NCBI RefSeq assembly: GCF_024437745.1
Contig: NZ_JANFNY010000031.1
Span: forward strand, 1-58,188
Length of the DNA stretch: 58,188 nt
Origin: Roseomonas sp. GC11
Lineage (GTDB): Bacteria > Pseudomonadota > Alphaproteobacteria > Acetobacterales > Acetobacteraceae
Direction of reading: 5' to 3'
The notes beneath the pieces were generated by a model. It made no database searches, was not told the origin of the DNA, and saw only the letters and a program-made list of their open reading frames with translations. Shown piece after piece: positions 1 to 8,562 of the stretch. Position numbers and translations under genes: made by a program. Each line of letters starts with the position of its first letter. Within the stretch, counting starts at the first letter, position 1.

Positions 1-109
1 GAGCGGGTGGTGCGGCTGGAAGGGAAATTGTTGAAGGATGTTTGGGGGGGGCCGCCCCCCCCACACCCCCGCCGGGGAGGCAGGGCCTCCCCGGACCCCG
101 CCTTCCGTT
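1..109. repeat. Left-edge intergenic DNA with two GC-rich hairpins
   Basis: No gene can be supported here. A run of G followed by a run of C (about 43-61) and a perfect 9-bp stem CCGGGGAGG/CCTCCCCGG (72-80 and 86-94, 5-nt loop) form two hairpins downstream of mbfA. The block from the second hairpin to the following ACCCCGCC resembles the DNA after moaE near 54989-55045, so this is a dispersed repeat type. An open frame enters from the left edge but shows no recognisable protein. Confidence 0.5.
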
Positions 110-1066
110 TCAGCTGCTGCCGATGAAAATGCCGGTCAGCAGCACCAGCACGCCACCCAGCACCACCTGCACGATCGCGCTCGTGAACGGCGTCTCCATG
201 TAGCGCCAGCGGATCCAGGCAATCGCGAAAAGCTCCGCCGCCACGACCAGGCCAGCCACCAGCGTCGCCGTCCAGAAATCATGGATCAGGTAGGGCAAGG
301 TATGGCCGAGGCCGCCCAGCGCCGTCATCAGCCCGCACACCACGCCGCGCACCCAGGGGTGGCCCCGGCCCGTGATCTCGCCATCATCGGACAGCGCCTC
401 GGTCAGGCCCATGCTGATGCCAGCACCGATCGAGGCCGCCAGCCCGACCACGAAAGCGTCCCAGGAATTCTGCGTGGCGAAGGCAGCGGCGAAAATCGGC
501 GCCAGGGTGGAAACGGAGCCGTCGATCAGCCCCGCCAGCCCCGGCTGCACCACCTGGAGGAGCAGCATCCGCCGCGCCTCGGCATCCTCGGCGCTGCGCA
601 CCGCATCAGGCAGCTTCTCCGTCTCCAGCGCGGCGGCGCGGGATTCGTGCTTCTGCTCCACCTCGGCGAGGTCGCCCAGCAGGCGGCGGATCTCGGTATC
701 CCGCGCGCGCTCGGCGGCCTTCGCATAGAACTGCCCGGCCTCGCGCTCCATCAGCGCCGCCTGGGCGCGCACCGTCTCGATGCGCAGATCCTGCATCAGC
801 CAGACCGGGCGGCGCCTGAGGAAGCCGCGCACATCCTGGCGGGTGATATAGGGCATCTCCGGCCCGAATTTCTGCTCGTAGAGCGTCAGCAGACGGTGCC
901 GGTGGCCCTGCTCCTCCTCCGCCATCGCCTCGAACATCGCCGCCGTGCCGGGGTAGCTCGCGCGCAGCCGCAAGGCGAAGTTGCGGTAGATGCGCGAATC
1001 CTCCTCCTCATTGGCGATGGCCAGCGCCAGGGTCTCGGCCTCGCTCAGATCGCGGAAGTGTTTCAT
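110..1066 (-). CDS. mbfA: MbfA-type membrane-bound ferritin / iron exporter (rubrerythrin-VIT1 fusion)
   Basis: A 318-aa two-part protein. Residues about 1-150 form a rubrerythrin/ferritin-like four-helix domain with diiron ligands, seen as EEE near residue 20 and EEEQGH near residue 50. Residues about 165-318 form a membrane domain of the VIT1/CCC1 type, with several hydrophobic segments and a glycine-rich GLIDGSVSTLAP stretch. In rhizobia and Agrobacterium, MbfA exports ferrous iron and protects against iron and peroxide stress under Irr control; the same role is inferred here. It is transcribed divergently from the VOC gene, and AGGAGG lies upstream of the ATG. I could not find a convincing Irr box in the upstream DNA. 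The family assignment is firm. Confidence 0.88.
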   Translation of the reverse strand: MKHFRDLSEAETLALAIANEEEDSRIYRNFALRLRASYPGTAAMFEAMAEEEQGHRHRLLTLYEQKFGPEMPYITRQDVRGFLRRRPVWLMQDLRIETVRAQAALMEREAGQFYAKAAERARDTEIRRLLGDLAEVEQKHESRAAALETEKLPDAVRSAEDAEARRMLLLQVVQPGLAGLIDGSVSTLAPIFAAAFATQNSWDAFVVGLAASIGAGISMGLTEALSDDGEITGRGHPWVRGVVCGLMTALGGLGHTLPYLIHDFWTATLVAGLVVAAELFAIAWIRWRYMETPFTSAIVQVVLGGVLVLLTGIFIGSS

Positions 1067-1242
1067 GGGGCAGGCCCTCCTGCCCGCATATCTCCGCGCG
1101 AAGCGCCGGCCGGCAAGAGGGAATCCTCCGGAAAACGAAGTTTTTTCATATACTTAAAGAAAATGCGTTGCGTTCGCAAGCAGGCTTCGCAAAGCCGCCT
1201 CCCGGGTCCAGTATCGCCGCCCCATCCGGAGGACCCGATGCC
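1067..1242. promoter_or_regulatory. Divergent promoter region mbfA / VOC gene with a perfect palindrome
   Basis: This 176-bp spacer separates two divergent starts. It has an AT-rich core around 1140-1165, unusual for this genome. Next to it is a perfect 12-bp palindrome TTGCGTTCGCAA at 1168-1179, a plausible operator. No regulator can be named; the site does not match the rhizobial iron control element as I know it. Confidence 0.35.
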
Positions 1243-2091
1243 ATGACCAGCCTGCTGAAGCCCGCCATCGACCATGTGGTGATCCATGTCGGCGCCCAGT
1301 TGGACGAGGCCGCGGCGCAATATGCGCGGCTGGGTTTCCAGTTGACCGAGCGCGGCCACCACTCGCTGGGCTCCAGCAACAACCTGGCGATCTTCGGCAC
1401 CGACTATCTGGAGCTTCTGGGCTATGAGCCCGGCCGCGCCAGCGCCCGCGCCCAGCTTTGGGAGATGCCGACGGGCCTGGGCGGGCTGGTGTTCAAGCCC
1501 ACCGCCGCGCCGGATTTCCGCGATGCGGTGGCCGCCGCCGGCCTGCCCGTGGCGGAATCGCGCGAATTCACCCGCCCCGTCGCCCTGCCCGATGGCACCA
1601 GCCCGGACGCGCATTTCCGCGTGACGCATCTGGGGCCGGAGGTGGCCTTCAATGGCCGGGTCTTCTTCTGCCACCACTTCACGCCGGATCTGGTCTGGCG
1701 CCCGGAATGGCAGCGCCACCCGAACGGTGCCACCGGCGTCGCGGAATTTGGCATTGTCAGCCGCGACCCCGCCCGCGCCCTGGCGCCCTATGCGAAGATC
1801 TTCGGCGCGGCGGCGATCCAGGAGGTGCCGGGTGGCCAGGCGCTGCTCGCCGCCGGGGGCGCCCGCGTGCTGGTGCTGGAACCCGGCGCGGCCGCGCTGC
1901 ACTGGGGCGATGCCCTACCCCCCCTGCCCGCCGATGGCGCGGACCGCATGGTGGCCCTGACCCTGCGCGCCAGCCTCGCCACCGCCCGCGCGGCCTTGCA
2001 GGCGGGCGGCATCACGCCGCTGGAGCAGCCGGGGCGGCTGGTGGTGCCGGCGGCGCAGGCCTTCGGGCTGGCTTTGGCGTTTGTGGAGTGA
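1243..2091 (+). CDS. VOC-family protein (Glyoxalase_3-like)
   Basis: A 282-aa protein starting at ATG 1243, preceded by GGAGG at about 1228-1232; an earlier in-frame ATG at 1168 lies inside the divergent promoter DNA and is less likely. The N-terminus (LKPAIDHVVIHV...) begins a vicinal oxygen chelate fold. It continues with the glyoxalase-3 pattern: a long first module with LGFQLTERGHHSLGSSNNLAIF and a metal-ligand-like His, Glu series (YLELLG). A second, weaker module lies after residue 170. Members are annotated as glyoxalase-like or dioxygenase-like proteins and few have known substrates. It stands alone; the gene after it is convergent and separated by a hairpin element. Confidence 0.75.
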   Translation: MTSLLKPAIDHVVIHVGAQLDEAAAQYARLGFQLTERGHHSLGSSNNLAIFGTDYLELLGYEPGRASARAQLWEMPTGLGGLVFKPTAAPDFRDAVAAAGLPVAESREFTRPVALPDGTSPDAHFRVTHLGPEVAFNGRVFFCHHFTPDLVWRPEWQRHPNGATGVAEFGIVSRDPARALAPYAKIFGAAAIQEVPGGQALLAAGGARVLVLEPGAAALHWGDALPPLPADGADRMVALTLRASLATARAALQAGGITPLEQPGRLVVPAAQAFGLALAFVE

Positions 2092-2110
2092 TGTTTGTTT
2101 AATTTAGCAT

Positions 2111-2228
2111 TCTTCTTTTTCTGAAGAAAAAGAAGCAAAAAGACTCTTTCAGTTTGGCGTCCCGCCTCAGGCCTGAAGCGGGACGCCAACTGAAAAAGTT
2201 TTTTGGTTCTTTTTTTCAAAAAAGAACC
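2111..2228 (+). repeat. Dispersed bidirectional hairpin element, copy A
   Basis: Full-length copy between convergent genes. Hairpin 1 has a 10-bp stem CTTCTTTTTC with a TGAA loop (2112-2135). Hairpin 2 pairs TTTCAG...GGCGTCCCGC with GCGGGACGCC...CTGAAA around a TCAGGCCTGA core (about 2147-2195). Hairpin 3 pairs GGTTCTTTTTT with AAAAAAGAACC (2205-2228). T-tracts follow the GC-rich stem on both strands, so it can act as a Rho-independent terminator in both directions. Confidence 0.8.
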
Positions 2229-2243
2229 CTTACTGCAAAATAT

Positions 2244-3227
2244 TCAAGCCGCCTGGATATTCCCGCGCTTCACCACATCGGTCCAGCGGGCGATTTCGGC
2301 GCGCTGGAAGTCCTGGAACTGTTCCGGCGTATTGGCCACGACGGAAAAGCCGATGCGGTCCATCTGCTCCACGGTGGCGGGGTGCTTCAGGGCGGCGGCG
2401 ATGGCGGCGTGGACGCGGCCGACCAGGGCGGGGCTCATCTTCGGCGGCCCGGCGAAGGCCTGCCAGGAATAGACCACGAAATCCTTCAGCCCGGCTTCCT
2501 GCGCCGTCGGCACCTCGGGCAGCAGCGGGTGGCGCTGCTCGGAGGTGACGAGGATGGGCTTCACCTGCCTGTCGCGGATGAAAGGCGTGATGAAGCCGAG
2601 ATTCTGGAAGGACATCTGCACATTCCCCGCGATCAGGTCGGTGGTCGCGGGGGCGCCGCCGGCATAGGGAATATGCGCCATCTGGGTGCCGGTGAGCTGC
2701 TTGAACAGTTCCATCGTCAGGTGGTCGGAGGAGCCGACGCCGCTGGTGGAATAGCTCTCCTGCGCGCCCGCCCGGCGCAGCCAGGAGAGCAGCGAAGGCA
2801 GGTCATTGGCCGCCACCTGCTTCGGGTTCACCACCAGCACGTTCGGCGTCGTCACCGCCAGGGTGAGGTTGGTGAAGTCGTTGACCGGGTCATAGCCCAG
2901 ATTGGGCCGCAGCGCCTTGTTGATGGCGAAGGTGCTGATCGGCGCCGCCATCAGCGCATGCCCATCGGGGGCGGAGCGCACCAGGGCGCGGGCGCCAATC
3001 TCGCCGGCGGCGCCAGGGCGGTTCTCCACCACCACCGCCTTGCCCAGCGCCTCGGTCATGCGCTGCGCCACGGCGCGGCCGACAATGTCGGAGGAGCCAC
3101 CGGGCGCGAAAGGCACGGTGATGGTGACGGGCTTGGAGGGCCAGTCCTCCGCGGCTCCGGCGGCCCGGCCCAGCATGAGGGCCGGCATGGCGAGGCTCCC
3201 GGCTCGCAGCAGGGTACGACGCTTCAT
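2244..3227 (-). CDS. Bug/TctC-family tripartite tricarboxylate transporter receptor
   Basis: A 327-aa periplasmic solute-binding protein. The first 26 residues form an export signal with a twin-arginine-like MKRRTLLRAG start and an AGA/AE cleavage area. The mature part starts with the Bug hallmark WPSKPVTITVPFAPGGSSDIVGR, then VVENRPGAAGEIG and the domain-2 signature YSTSGVGSSDHLTMELF. Bug proteins bind carboxylates, amides or aromatic acids for TctAB-type permeases. No tctA or tctB gene is present in this window, which is common for the hugely expanded Bug families of Acetobacteraceae and Burkholderiales. It ends the minus-strand amide catabolic cluster, so its ligand may be related to the amidase substrate (inference). 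Confidence 0.92.
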   Translation of the reverse strand: MKRRTLLRAGSLAMPALMLGRAAGAAEDWPSKPVTITVPFAPGGSSDIVGRAVAQRMTEALGKAVVVENRPGAAGEIGARALVRSAPDGHALMAAPISTFAINKALRPNLGYDPVNDFTNLTLAVTTPNVLVVNPKQVAANDLPSLLSWLRRAGAQESYSTSGVGSSDHLTMELFKQLTGTQMAHIPYAGGAPATTDLIAGNVQMSFQNLGFITPFIRDRQVKPILVTSEQRHPLLPEVPTAQEAGLKDFVVYSWQAFAGPPKMSPALVGRVHAAIAAALKHPATVEQMDRIGFSVVANTPEQFQDFQRAEIARWTDVVKRGNIQAA

Positions 3228-3287
3228 TGTTCTTCTCCTTGGACGTTCCCATTGGGGGGCATGGCACGCGCCCCCCGGACATGGCCG

Positions 3288-4253
3288 TCACACCGGGTCG
3301 GGCGGTGCCTGCCCGGCGGTGACGGCAGCGATGTTGTCGAGCGCGCGCATCGCCATCGCCTCCCGCGTCTCCAGCGTGGCGCTGGCGACATGCGGCGTCA
3401 GGAAGACATTCGGCAGGGCGGCGAAGCGCGTGTCGAAATCCGGTTCCTTGCGGAAGACGTCGAGCCCGGCGGCGAAGAGATGGCCCGATTGCAGCGCCGC
3501 CAGCAGCGCCTCCTCATCCACCAGCGAGCCGCGCGCGGTGTTGACGAAGACGGCGCCCTTCGGCAGGGCGGCGAAGGCGGCCTCATCCATCAGCGTGCCA
3601 TTCTGCGCGCCCCCCGGCAGGTGCAGGGAGAGGATCTGGCAGTGCGGCAGCATGTCGCGCAGGGCGGGGAAGTATTCCGCCCCCTGCTCCAGCTCCGGCG
3701 GCAGGCGGTTGCGGTTGTGGTAGAGGATGCGCATGCCGAAGCCGCGCGCGCGCTGCGCCATGGCCCGGCCGATGCGCCCCATGCCGACGATGCCGAGCAC
3801 CTTGCCCGAGGGCCGCACCCCCAGCATGTCCGGCAGGCCGAGGCCCCTGCGCCAGCCCTGGCGCATCATCCCCTCATATTCATAAGCGCGGCGGCAGGCG
3901 GCGAGCAGCAGCAGGAAGGCGAGATCGGCCGTGCAATCCGTCAGCACATCCGGGGTGTTGGTGACGAGGATGCCGCGGGCGCGGGCGGCGGCGGCGTCCA
4001 TATGGTCATAGCCGACGCTGCTATTGGCGATCAGCCGCACGGAGCCGGGCAGGCGGGCGATGGCGGCGGCATCCAGCCTCACCCTGGGGCCGATCAGCAG
4101 GGCCTCGGCCCCGTGGCTGGCGGCGGCGGCCAGGGCGTCCTCGGTGCCCATATCCTCGGCGGCCACCAGCGCGTCGAAGTCACGGCGGGCGCGGGCCTCG
4201 GCGGCGGGCGTGAGGCGGCGGGCCACCAGGATGCGGGGCCGGGCAGTCGTCAT
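3288..4253 (-). CDS. D-2-hydroxyacid dehydrogenase (glyoxylate/hydroxypyruvate reductase type)
   Basis: A 321-aa NAD(P)-dependent 2-hydroxyacid dehydrogenase. The Rossmann motif is GIVGMGRIG. The catalytic Arg lies in NTARGSLVDE, the Glu in GLDVFRKEP and the His in TPHVASAT. The cofactor-binding strand ends in LYHNRNRLPPE, nearly identical to that of the paralogue at 28362-29333, so the two are probably duplicates. The family reduces 2-ketoacids such as glyoxylate, hydroxypyruvate or 2-ketogluconate; the substrate cannot be read from sequence. It lies 60 bp upstream of the Bug gene and is probably cotranscribed with it. Confidence 0.9.
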   Translation of the reverse strand: MTTARPRILVARRLTPAAEARARRDFDALVAAEDMGTEDALAAAASHGAEALLIGPRVRLDAAAIARLPGSVRLIANSSVGYDHMDAAAARARGILVTNTPDVLTDCTADLAFLLLLAACRRAYEYEGMMRQGWRRGLGLPDMLGVRPSGKVLGIVGMGRIGRAMAQRARGFGMRILYHNRNRLPPELEQGAEYFPALRDMLPHCQILSLHLPGGAQNGTLMDEAAFAALPKGAVFVNTARGSLVDEEALLAALQSGHLFAAGLDVFRKEPDFDTRFAALPNVFLTPHVASATLETREAMAMRALDNIAAVTAGQAPPDPV

Positions 4254-4403
4254 GGCGTTTCCTTCGCGCTTCCGCCAGGGCGGCGGTTACGCGGAGGATA
4301 GCAGGCGCAACTTGTCGGACAAGCTGCTGATCGCCTGACCACAGGCTTGTGTGGCAGGCCATTGCCGCCTGCCCTCTGCCCAGGCAACCAAAGGGGGGGA
4401 GCG

Positions 4404-4424
4404 TGAGGGGGCGAAGCCCCCTCA
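4404..4424. repeat. GC-rich hairpin between amidase and hydroxyacid dehydrogenase genes
   Basis: A perfect inverted repeat TGAGGGGGC-GAA-GCCCCCTCA in the 184-bp gap between two codirectional minus-strand genes. The same stem with a TTCG loop recurs at 9396-9413 and, one G/C pair shorter, at about 28164 and 30069. There is no T-tract, so it is more likely an mRNA-processing or REP-like hairpin than a simple terminator. Confidence 0.6.
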
Positions 4425-4437
4425 GGCCACCCGCCGC

Positions 4438-5928
4438 TCAGTCGAAGCTGAGGAAGCCCGGCATGGTCTTGATGGCGGGCGCCGCCCTGAGCTTCGCCAG
4501 GTCCGGCAGCGGGCGGGCCAGGGTGGCATCCCCCGCCACCGCCGCCTCGATGGCGGCGGCCACCGCGATGACCAGCGCATCCCCCCCGCGCGGCCCGACG
4601 ATCTGCAGGCCGAAGGGCAGGCCGGCATGGTCAACGCCGAGCGGCAGCGAGATGGCCGGATGCCCCGGCACCGTCACCGCATAGGCCAGGGCCAGCCAAT
4701 GGAAATAGTTCTTGGTCGGCTGGCCATCGATCTCCGCCGGGTAGAGCTCGCTCCACGGCCGGGGCGAGAGGGTGATGGCGGGGGAGATGACGACGTCATA
4801 GCCGCGGGCGAAGAAGGCCTGCCAGTTGCGGTAGATCTTCGTCTGCTGCACCGAGGCGCGGGCGACGTCATTGGCGCTGTAGCGCAGCCCTTCCTCGACA
4901 TTGGCGCGCACATTCGGCCCGACATCCTGCGGCCGCAGGCGGACCTTCTCCTCATGCGCGGCGAGGAAGTTCAGCGCGCGCAGCACGGCGAAGACCTCGT
5001 CCGCCCCCTCGCAGTCCGGCGTCGCCTCCTCGACGCTGGCGAAGAGCGGGGAGAGCGCCTTCACCCGCTCGGCGAAGACGGCGCGGATATGCTTCTCGGT
5101 GGGGGCGAAGCCGAAATCCGGCGTGGCGGCGACGCGCAGGGCGGAGAGGTCCACCGCCTCGTCCAGCGCCAGGCCGCGGCGGACATCGCGGTCCGGCAGG
5201 GTATAGGCCAGCGGGTCCACGCCGTGGTCGGCGGCCATGACGGAGAGCATCAGGGCGAGGTCGCCCACATCGCGCGCCATCGGGCCGAGCACGGGCAGGT
5301 TGGACCAGCCGAGCTGGCGGCGCTCCGCCGGGACGACGCCCGGGCTGGGGCGGAAGCCGACGATGCCGTTGAAGGCCGCCGGGTTGCGCAGCGAGCCGCC
5401 GGTGTCGGAGCCGGAGGCCAGCGGCACCATGGAGCAGGCCAGCGCCACGCCCGAGCCGCCGGAGGAGCCGGCGGCGGAGCGCGTCGGGTCGAAGGGGTTG
5501 CCGGTGGCGCCATAGACGGCGTTGCGGGTATTGGCGCCGGCGCCGAATTCCGGCGTGTTGGTCTTGCCGAGGACGATGCCACCAGCGGCGCGCAGATCGG
5601 CCACCATGGTGGAATCCCGCGCCGGCACATTGTCCCGGAAGATCGGGCTGCCGAAGGTGGTGACGAGGCCGGCGGTGTCGTCGAGGTCCTTGATGCCGAG
5701 CGGCAGGCCATGCAGCGGCCCGAGCTTCTCGCCCTTCATCACCGCCTGCTCGGCCTTCTGCGCCGCGGCGCGGGCGCCGGGCTCATCGAGCGCGACCATG
5801 GCGTTGACCGCGTGGTCCACCTCGCCGATGCGCTTCAGGCAGGAATCCAGCAGCTCGACGGGCGAGAGCTTCTTCTCGCCGATCAGGCGGCGCAGGGTGA
5901 CGGCGGACAGGTCGCAGGGCTCGGTCAC
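4438..5928 (-). CDS. Amidase (amidase-signature family)
   Basis: The GTG start at 5928 is chosen because GGAAGG lies 8-14 nt upstream; an ATG 8 codons earlier has no such site. The protein is then 496 aa, typical of the family. The Ser-cisSer-Lys triad is complete: Lys in LGIKDLDD (about 80), Ser in AAGSSGGSG (about 155) and Ser in GSDTGGSLR (about 179). The spacings of 75 and 24 residues equal those of fatty acid amide hydrolase. It hydrolyses a C-N amide bond to acid plus ammonia or amine; the substrate is unknown. It sits 72 bp downstream of the gamma-glutamyltransferase gene on the same strand, suggesting a shared role in breaking down amides or peptides taken up from outside. Confidence 0.93.
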   Translation of the reverse strand: MTEPCDLSAVTLRRLIGEKKLSPVELLDSCLKRIGEVDHAVNAMVALDEPGARAAAQKAEQAVMKGEKLGPLHGLPLGIKDLDDTAGLVTTFGSPIFRDNVPARDSTMVADLRAAGGIVLGKTNTPEFGAGANTRNAVYGATGNPFDPTRSAAGSSGGSGVALACSMVPLASGSDTGGSLRNPAAFNGIVGFRPSPGVVPAERRQLGWSNLPVLGPMARDVGDLALMLSVMAADHGVDPLAYTLPDRDVRRGLALDEAVDLSALRVAATPDFGFAPTEKHIRAVFAERVKALSPLFASVEEATPDCEGADEVFAVLRALNFLAAHEEKVRLRPQDVGPNVRANVEEGLRYSANDVARASVQQTKIYRNWQAFFARGYDVVISPAITLSPRPWSELYPAEIDGQPTKNYFHWLALAYAVTVPGHPAISLPLGVDHAGLPFGLQIVGPRGGDALVIAVAAAIEAAVAGDATLARPLPDLAKLRAAPAIKTMPGFLSFD

Positions 5929-6000
5929 GCAACAAATTCCTTCCAGTGGCACACGGCAAGAAAGGCGCCGGCCAGCGTGGCGGCCGGCGCCCGGCAGGGC

Positions 6001-7608
6001 TCAGTAGCCCAGCGCGCAGCCATCCTTGCGCGGATCGGAGCCGCCGACCAGCACCCCGCGCGCATGGTCGATCAGGATGGCCTGGCCGCCGCCATGCGGC
6101 TTGGCGATCAGCTCGCACTGGTGGCCGAGGCGGTTGAGCTGGTCGACCACGGCGGTGGGGATGCCGCGCTCCACCTGCACCTTGCCGGCATAGGGGAAGA
6201 GGCGCGGCAGATCGAGCGCCGCCTGCACATCGAGGCCGAACTCGAAATGGTTGGTGAGGAAGAGGGTCTGCCCCATCGGCTGGAAATGCCCGCCCATGAC
6301 GCCATAGGGCATGATGGCGCGGCCCTCCTTCAGCACCATGCCGGGGATGATGGTGTGCATCGGGCGCTTGTTGGGGCCGATGCAGTTGGGGTGGCCCTCC
6401 TGCAGGCGGAAGCCGAAGCCGCGATTGTGCAGCATCACGCCGCTCTTCTCGGCCAGGATGCCGGAGCCGAAGCTCTCGAAGAGGGAGTTGATGAAGGAGC
6501 AGGCATTGCCCTCCGCATCGACGACGCAGAGATAGACCGTATCCCTGTGCTTCGGCAGCATCTCCGCCATGCCGGCCGGCGGCAGCTCGCGCATCGCCGC
6601 GTCGTCGCGGATCAGGGCGCGGAGCTGGCGCGTGTAGTCGTCACTGGTGAGCTTCGCCACCGGCACCTCGACCTGCGAGGGGTCGGCCAGGAAGCCGTCG
6701 CGGTCGCGGTAGGCGAGGCGCGCGGCCTCCACATGGCGGTGCAGGCGGGTGACGGAGAGCGGACCGCCCTCCGGCGTCTCGCACTGGCCGAGCACGCCGA
6801 GCATCTGCAGCACCAGCAGGCCGGAGCCATTCGGCGGGCACTGGAAGATGTCCAGCCCCTTCCAGCGCGTGCGGATGGGCGTGACGAATTCGGCCACATC
6901 GAGGCCGGCGGCGAAATCGGCCTCGGTATGGGTGCCGCCGGCGGCGCGCAGGGTGGCCACCATGTCGGCGGCGATCTCGCCCTCATAGAAGGCGCGGGCG
7001 CCCTTCTCGCCGATGGCGCGCAGGGTGCGGGCCAGCGCCGGCTGGGCGAAGGTCTCGCCCACCGCGAAGGGCTTGCCATCCTTCAGGAAGTGGCGCGCGG
7101 CGGCCGCGTTCTTCTCCAGCTTGCCGGCGGCATCCGCCCAGTCGGCGGCGACGCGCGGATGCACCGGGTGGCCTTCCTCGGCCAGCTTCACGGCCGGGGC
7201 CAGGATCTGCGCCAGCGACAGCCGGCCATGCGCCCTGTTGAGCTTCTCCCAGGCGGAGACGGCGCCCGGCACCGTCACCGAATGGGCGGAGGTATTGGCC
7301 ATGGCGGTGAGGCCATCGGCGCGCAGCTTCTCCGGCGTGGCGCCGGCCGGGGCGCGGCCGGAGCCGTTCATGGCGAAGACCTCGCCCGTCCCCGCCGGGG
7401 CATACAGGCAGAAATTATCGCCGCCGATGCCGGTGGATTGCGGCTCCACCACCGCCAGCACGGCGGCGGCGGCGATGGCGGCGTCCATGGCGTTGCCGCC
7501 CTGGCGCAGGATGTCGATGGCCGTCAGCGTCGCCACCGGCATGGAGGTGGCGGCCATGCCGTTCATGGCCAGGACAGGGCTGCGGCCGGGGGAATGGAAG
7601 TCGCGCAT
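6001..7608 (-). CDS. Gamma-glutamyltransferase family protein
   Basis: An Ntn-hydrolase precursor of 535 aa from ATG 7608, which has AAAGAA just upstream; the longer frame begins with a TTG inside the previous gene's stop. The N-terminal part has the GGT pattern GGNAMDAAIAAAAVL and TGIGGDNF. The autoprocessing nucleophile is the Thr of HRDTVYLCVVDAEGNA (about residue 357), aligned with Thr391 of E. coli GGT, and it is followed by SFINSLFESFGSGI. No signal peptide is visible, so a cytoplasmic location is likely, unlike classical periplasmic GGT. Members of this branch include acylases and deamidases as well as transpeptidases. It lies 20 bp after the SDR gene in one apparent operon. Confidence 0.88.
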   Translation of the reverse strand: MRDFHSPGRSPVLAMNGMAATSMPVATLTAIDILRQGGNAMDAAIAAAAVLAVVEPQSTGIGGDNFCLYAPAGTGEVFAMNGSGRAPAGATPEKLRADGLTAMANTSAHSVTVPGAVSAWEKLNRAHGRLSLAQILAPAVKLAEEGHPVHPRVAADWADAAGKLEKNAAAARHFLKDGKPFAVGETFAQPALARTLRAIGEKGARAFYEGEIAADMVATLRAAGGTHTEADFAAGLDVAEFVTPIRTRWKGLDIFQCPPNGSGLLVLQMLGVLGQCETPEGGPLSVTRLHRHVEAARLAYRDRDGFLADPSQVEVPVAKLTSDDYTRQLRALIRDDAAMRELPPAGMAEMLPKHRDTVYLCVVDAEGNACSFINSLFESFGSGILAEKSGVMLHNRGFGFRLQEGHPNCIGPNKRPMHTIIPGMVLKEGRAIMPYGVMGGHFQPMGQTLFLTNHFEFGLDVQAALDLPRLFPYAGKVQVERGIPTAVVDQLNRLGHQCELIAKPHGGGQAILIDHARGVLVGGSDPRKDGCALGY

Positions 7609-7628
7609 GGGATTCTTTCGGTCAGGAC

Positions 7629-8444
7629 TCAAACGGAACAGAAGCCGCCATCGATCAGCAGCGAGGCGCCGCTGATCATGGCCGAGGCGGGGGAAGCGAA
7701 GAAGACCACCGCGCCCATCACATCCTCCACCGTCATCATCCGGCCGAGCGGGGTGCGGCGCAGATGGGCGGCGCGGAATTTCTCGTCCGCCAGCAGCCCG
7801 GCGGTCAACGGCGTCTCGACGAAACCGGGGCTGAGGGCGTTGACGCGGATGCCCCGCGGCCCGAGCTCCGCCGCCATCGCCTTGGTCAGCCCCTCGATGG
7901 CGTGCTTGGTGGCGGTGTAGACGCTGCGGTTCAGCCCGCCGACATGGCCATTGACGGAGGAGAGATGCAGGATGCTGCCCCCCTTCCCCGCCGCCACCAT
8001 GCCCGCCGCCACCGCCTGCGCCACCGTGAAGGCCGCGCGCAGGTTGAGGTCCAGCAGCGCGTCCAGGCTCTCATCCTGCACCGCGGTGAAGGGCTCACGG
8101 ATATTGGTGCCGGCATTGTTGAGCAGGAAGTCGAAGGGCCCCTCCCGCTCCACCAGGGCGCGCACGGCGGCGCGGTCCGTCACGTCCAGCGCCCGGGCGG
8201 AAAGGCGCAGGCCAGGGCCATCCGCTGGGCCATCCGCTGGGCCACCCGCCGGGCCATGGGCGGCCCGCGCCGCGGCGATGGTGGCCTCCATCTCCGGCAG
8301 GGCGCGCGCGGCCATCACCACCTCCGCCCCCGCCGCGGCCAGGGCCAGGGCGGCGGCGCGGCCGATCCCGCGCGAGGCGCCGGTGACCAGGGCACGCTGC
8401 CCGTCGCAGCGCAGGGAGGGGGTGGTGGGCAGGGGTTCGGTCAT
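7629..8444 (-). CDS. SDR-family oxidoreductase
   Basis: A classical short-chain dehydrogenase of 271 aa from ATG 8444. It has the cofactor motif VTGASRGIG, the NNAG motif, the active-site Ser in LHLSSVNGH, and YTATKHA as YxxxK, followed by PG...ETPL. It probably oxidises or reduces a hydroxy/keto group with NAD(P)H; the substrate is unknown. A low-complexity insertion of GP(A/D)DG repeats near residues 62-75 is encoded by a 12-bp tandem repeat around 8217-8255. It is the first gene of the minus-strand catabolic operon and is divergent from csaA. Confidence 0.9.
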   Translation of the reverse strand: MTEPLPTTPSLRCDGQRALVTGASRGIGRAAALALAAAGAEVVMAARALPEMEATIAAARAAHGPAGGPADGPADGPGLRLSARALDVTDRAAVRALVEREGPFDFLLNNAGTNIREPFTAVQDESLDALLDLNLRAAFTVAQAVAAGMVAAGKGGSILHLSSVNGHVGGLNRSVYTATKHAIEGLTKAMAAELGPRGIRVNALSPGFVETPLTAGLLADEKFRAAHLRRTPLGRMMTVEDVMGAVVFFASPASAMISGASLLIDGGFCSV

Positions 8445-8562
8445 GGGGATCCTGGCCTTTGGCGGACCTATGGGGGCGTTTCCTGCGCCGGACGCTGGCA
8501 TGCGGGCGGGGCCGCGGCAATCCGCCCTTCCGCCGCCGCCGCCGCTGCGCTATCGAAACCCG

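Noticed and set aside
1-126. Open frame entering from the left edge considered as the end of an upstream gene
   Set aside because: Only about 17 residues precede repeat DNA, with no recognisable protein end, so it cannot be supported.
1140-1167. AT-rich block before mbfA considered as an Irr iron control element
   Set aside because: It lacks the inverted TTCTAA-type core that I would expect; only a separate TTGCGTTCGCAA palindrome is clear.
4351-7920. A 1189-aa open frame on the plus strand opposite amidase, gamma-glutamyltransferase and SDR genes
   Set aside because: It is the antisense shadow of three well-recognised genes in GC-rich DNA, with His/Arg/Gly-rich translation and no domain.
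8217-8255. 12-bp repeats considered as regulatory iterons
   Set aside because: They are inside the SDR coding sequence and encode an in-frame GP(A/D)DG stretch.
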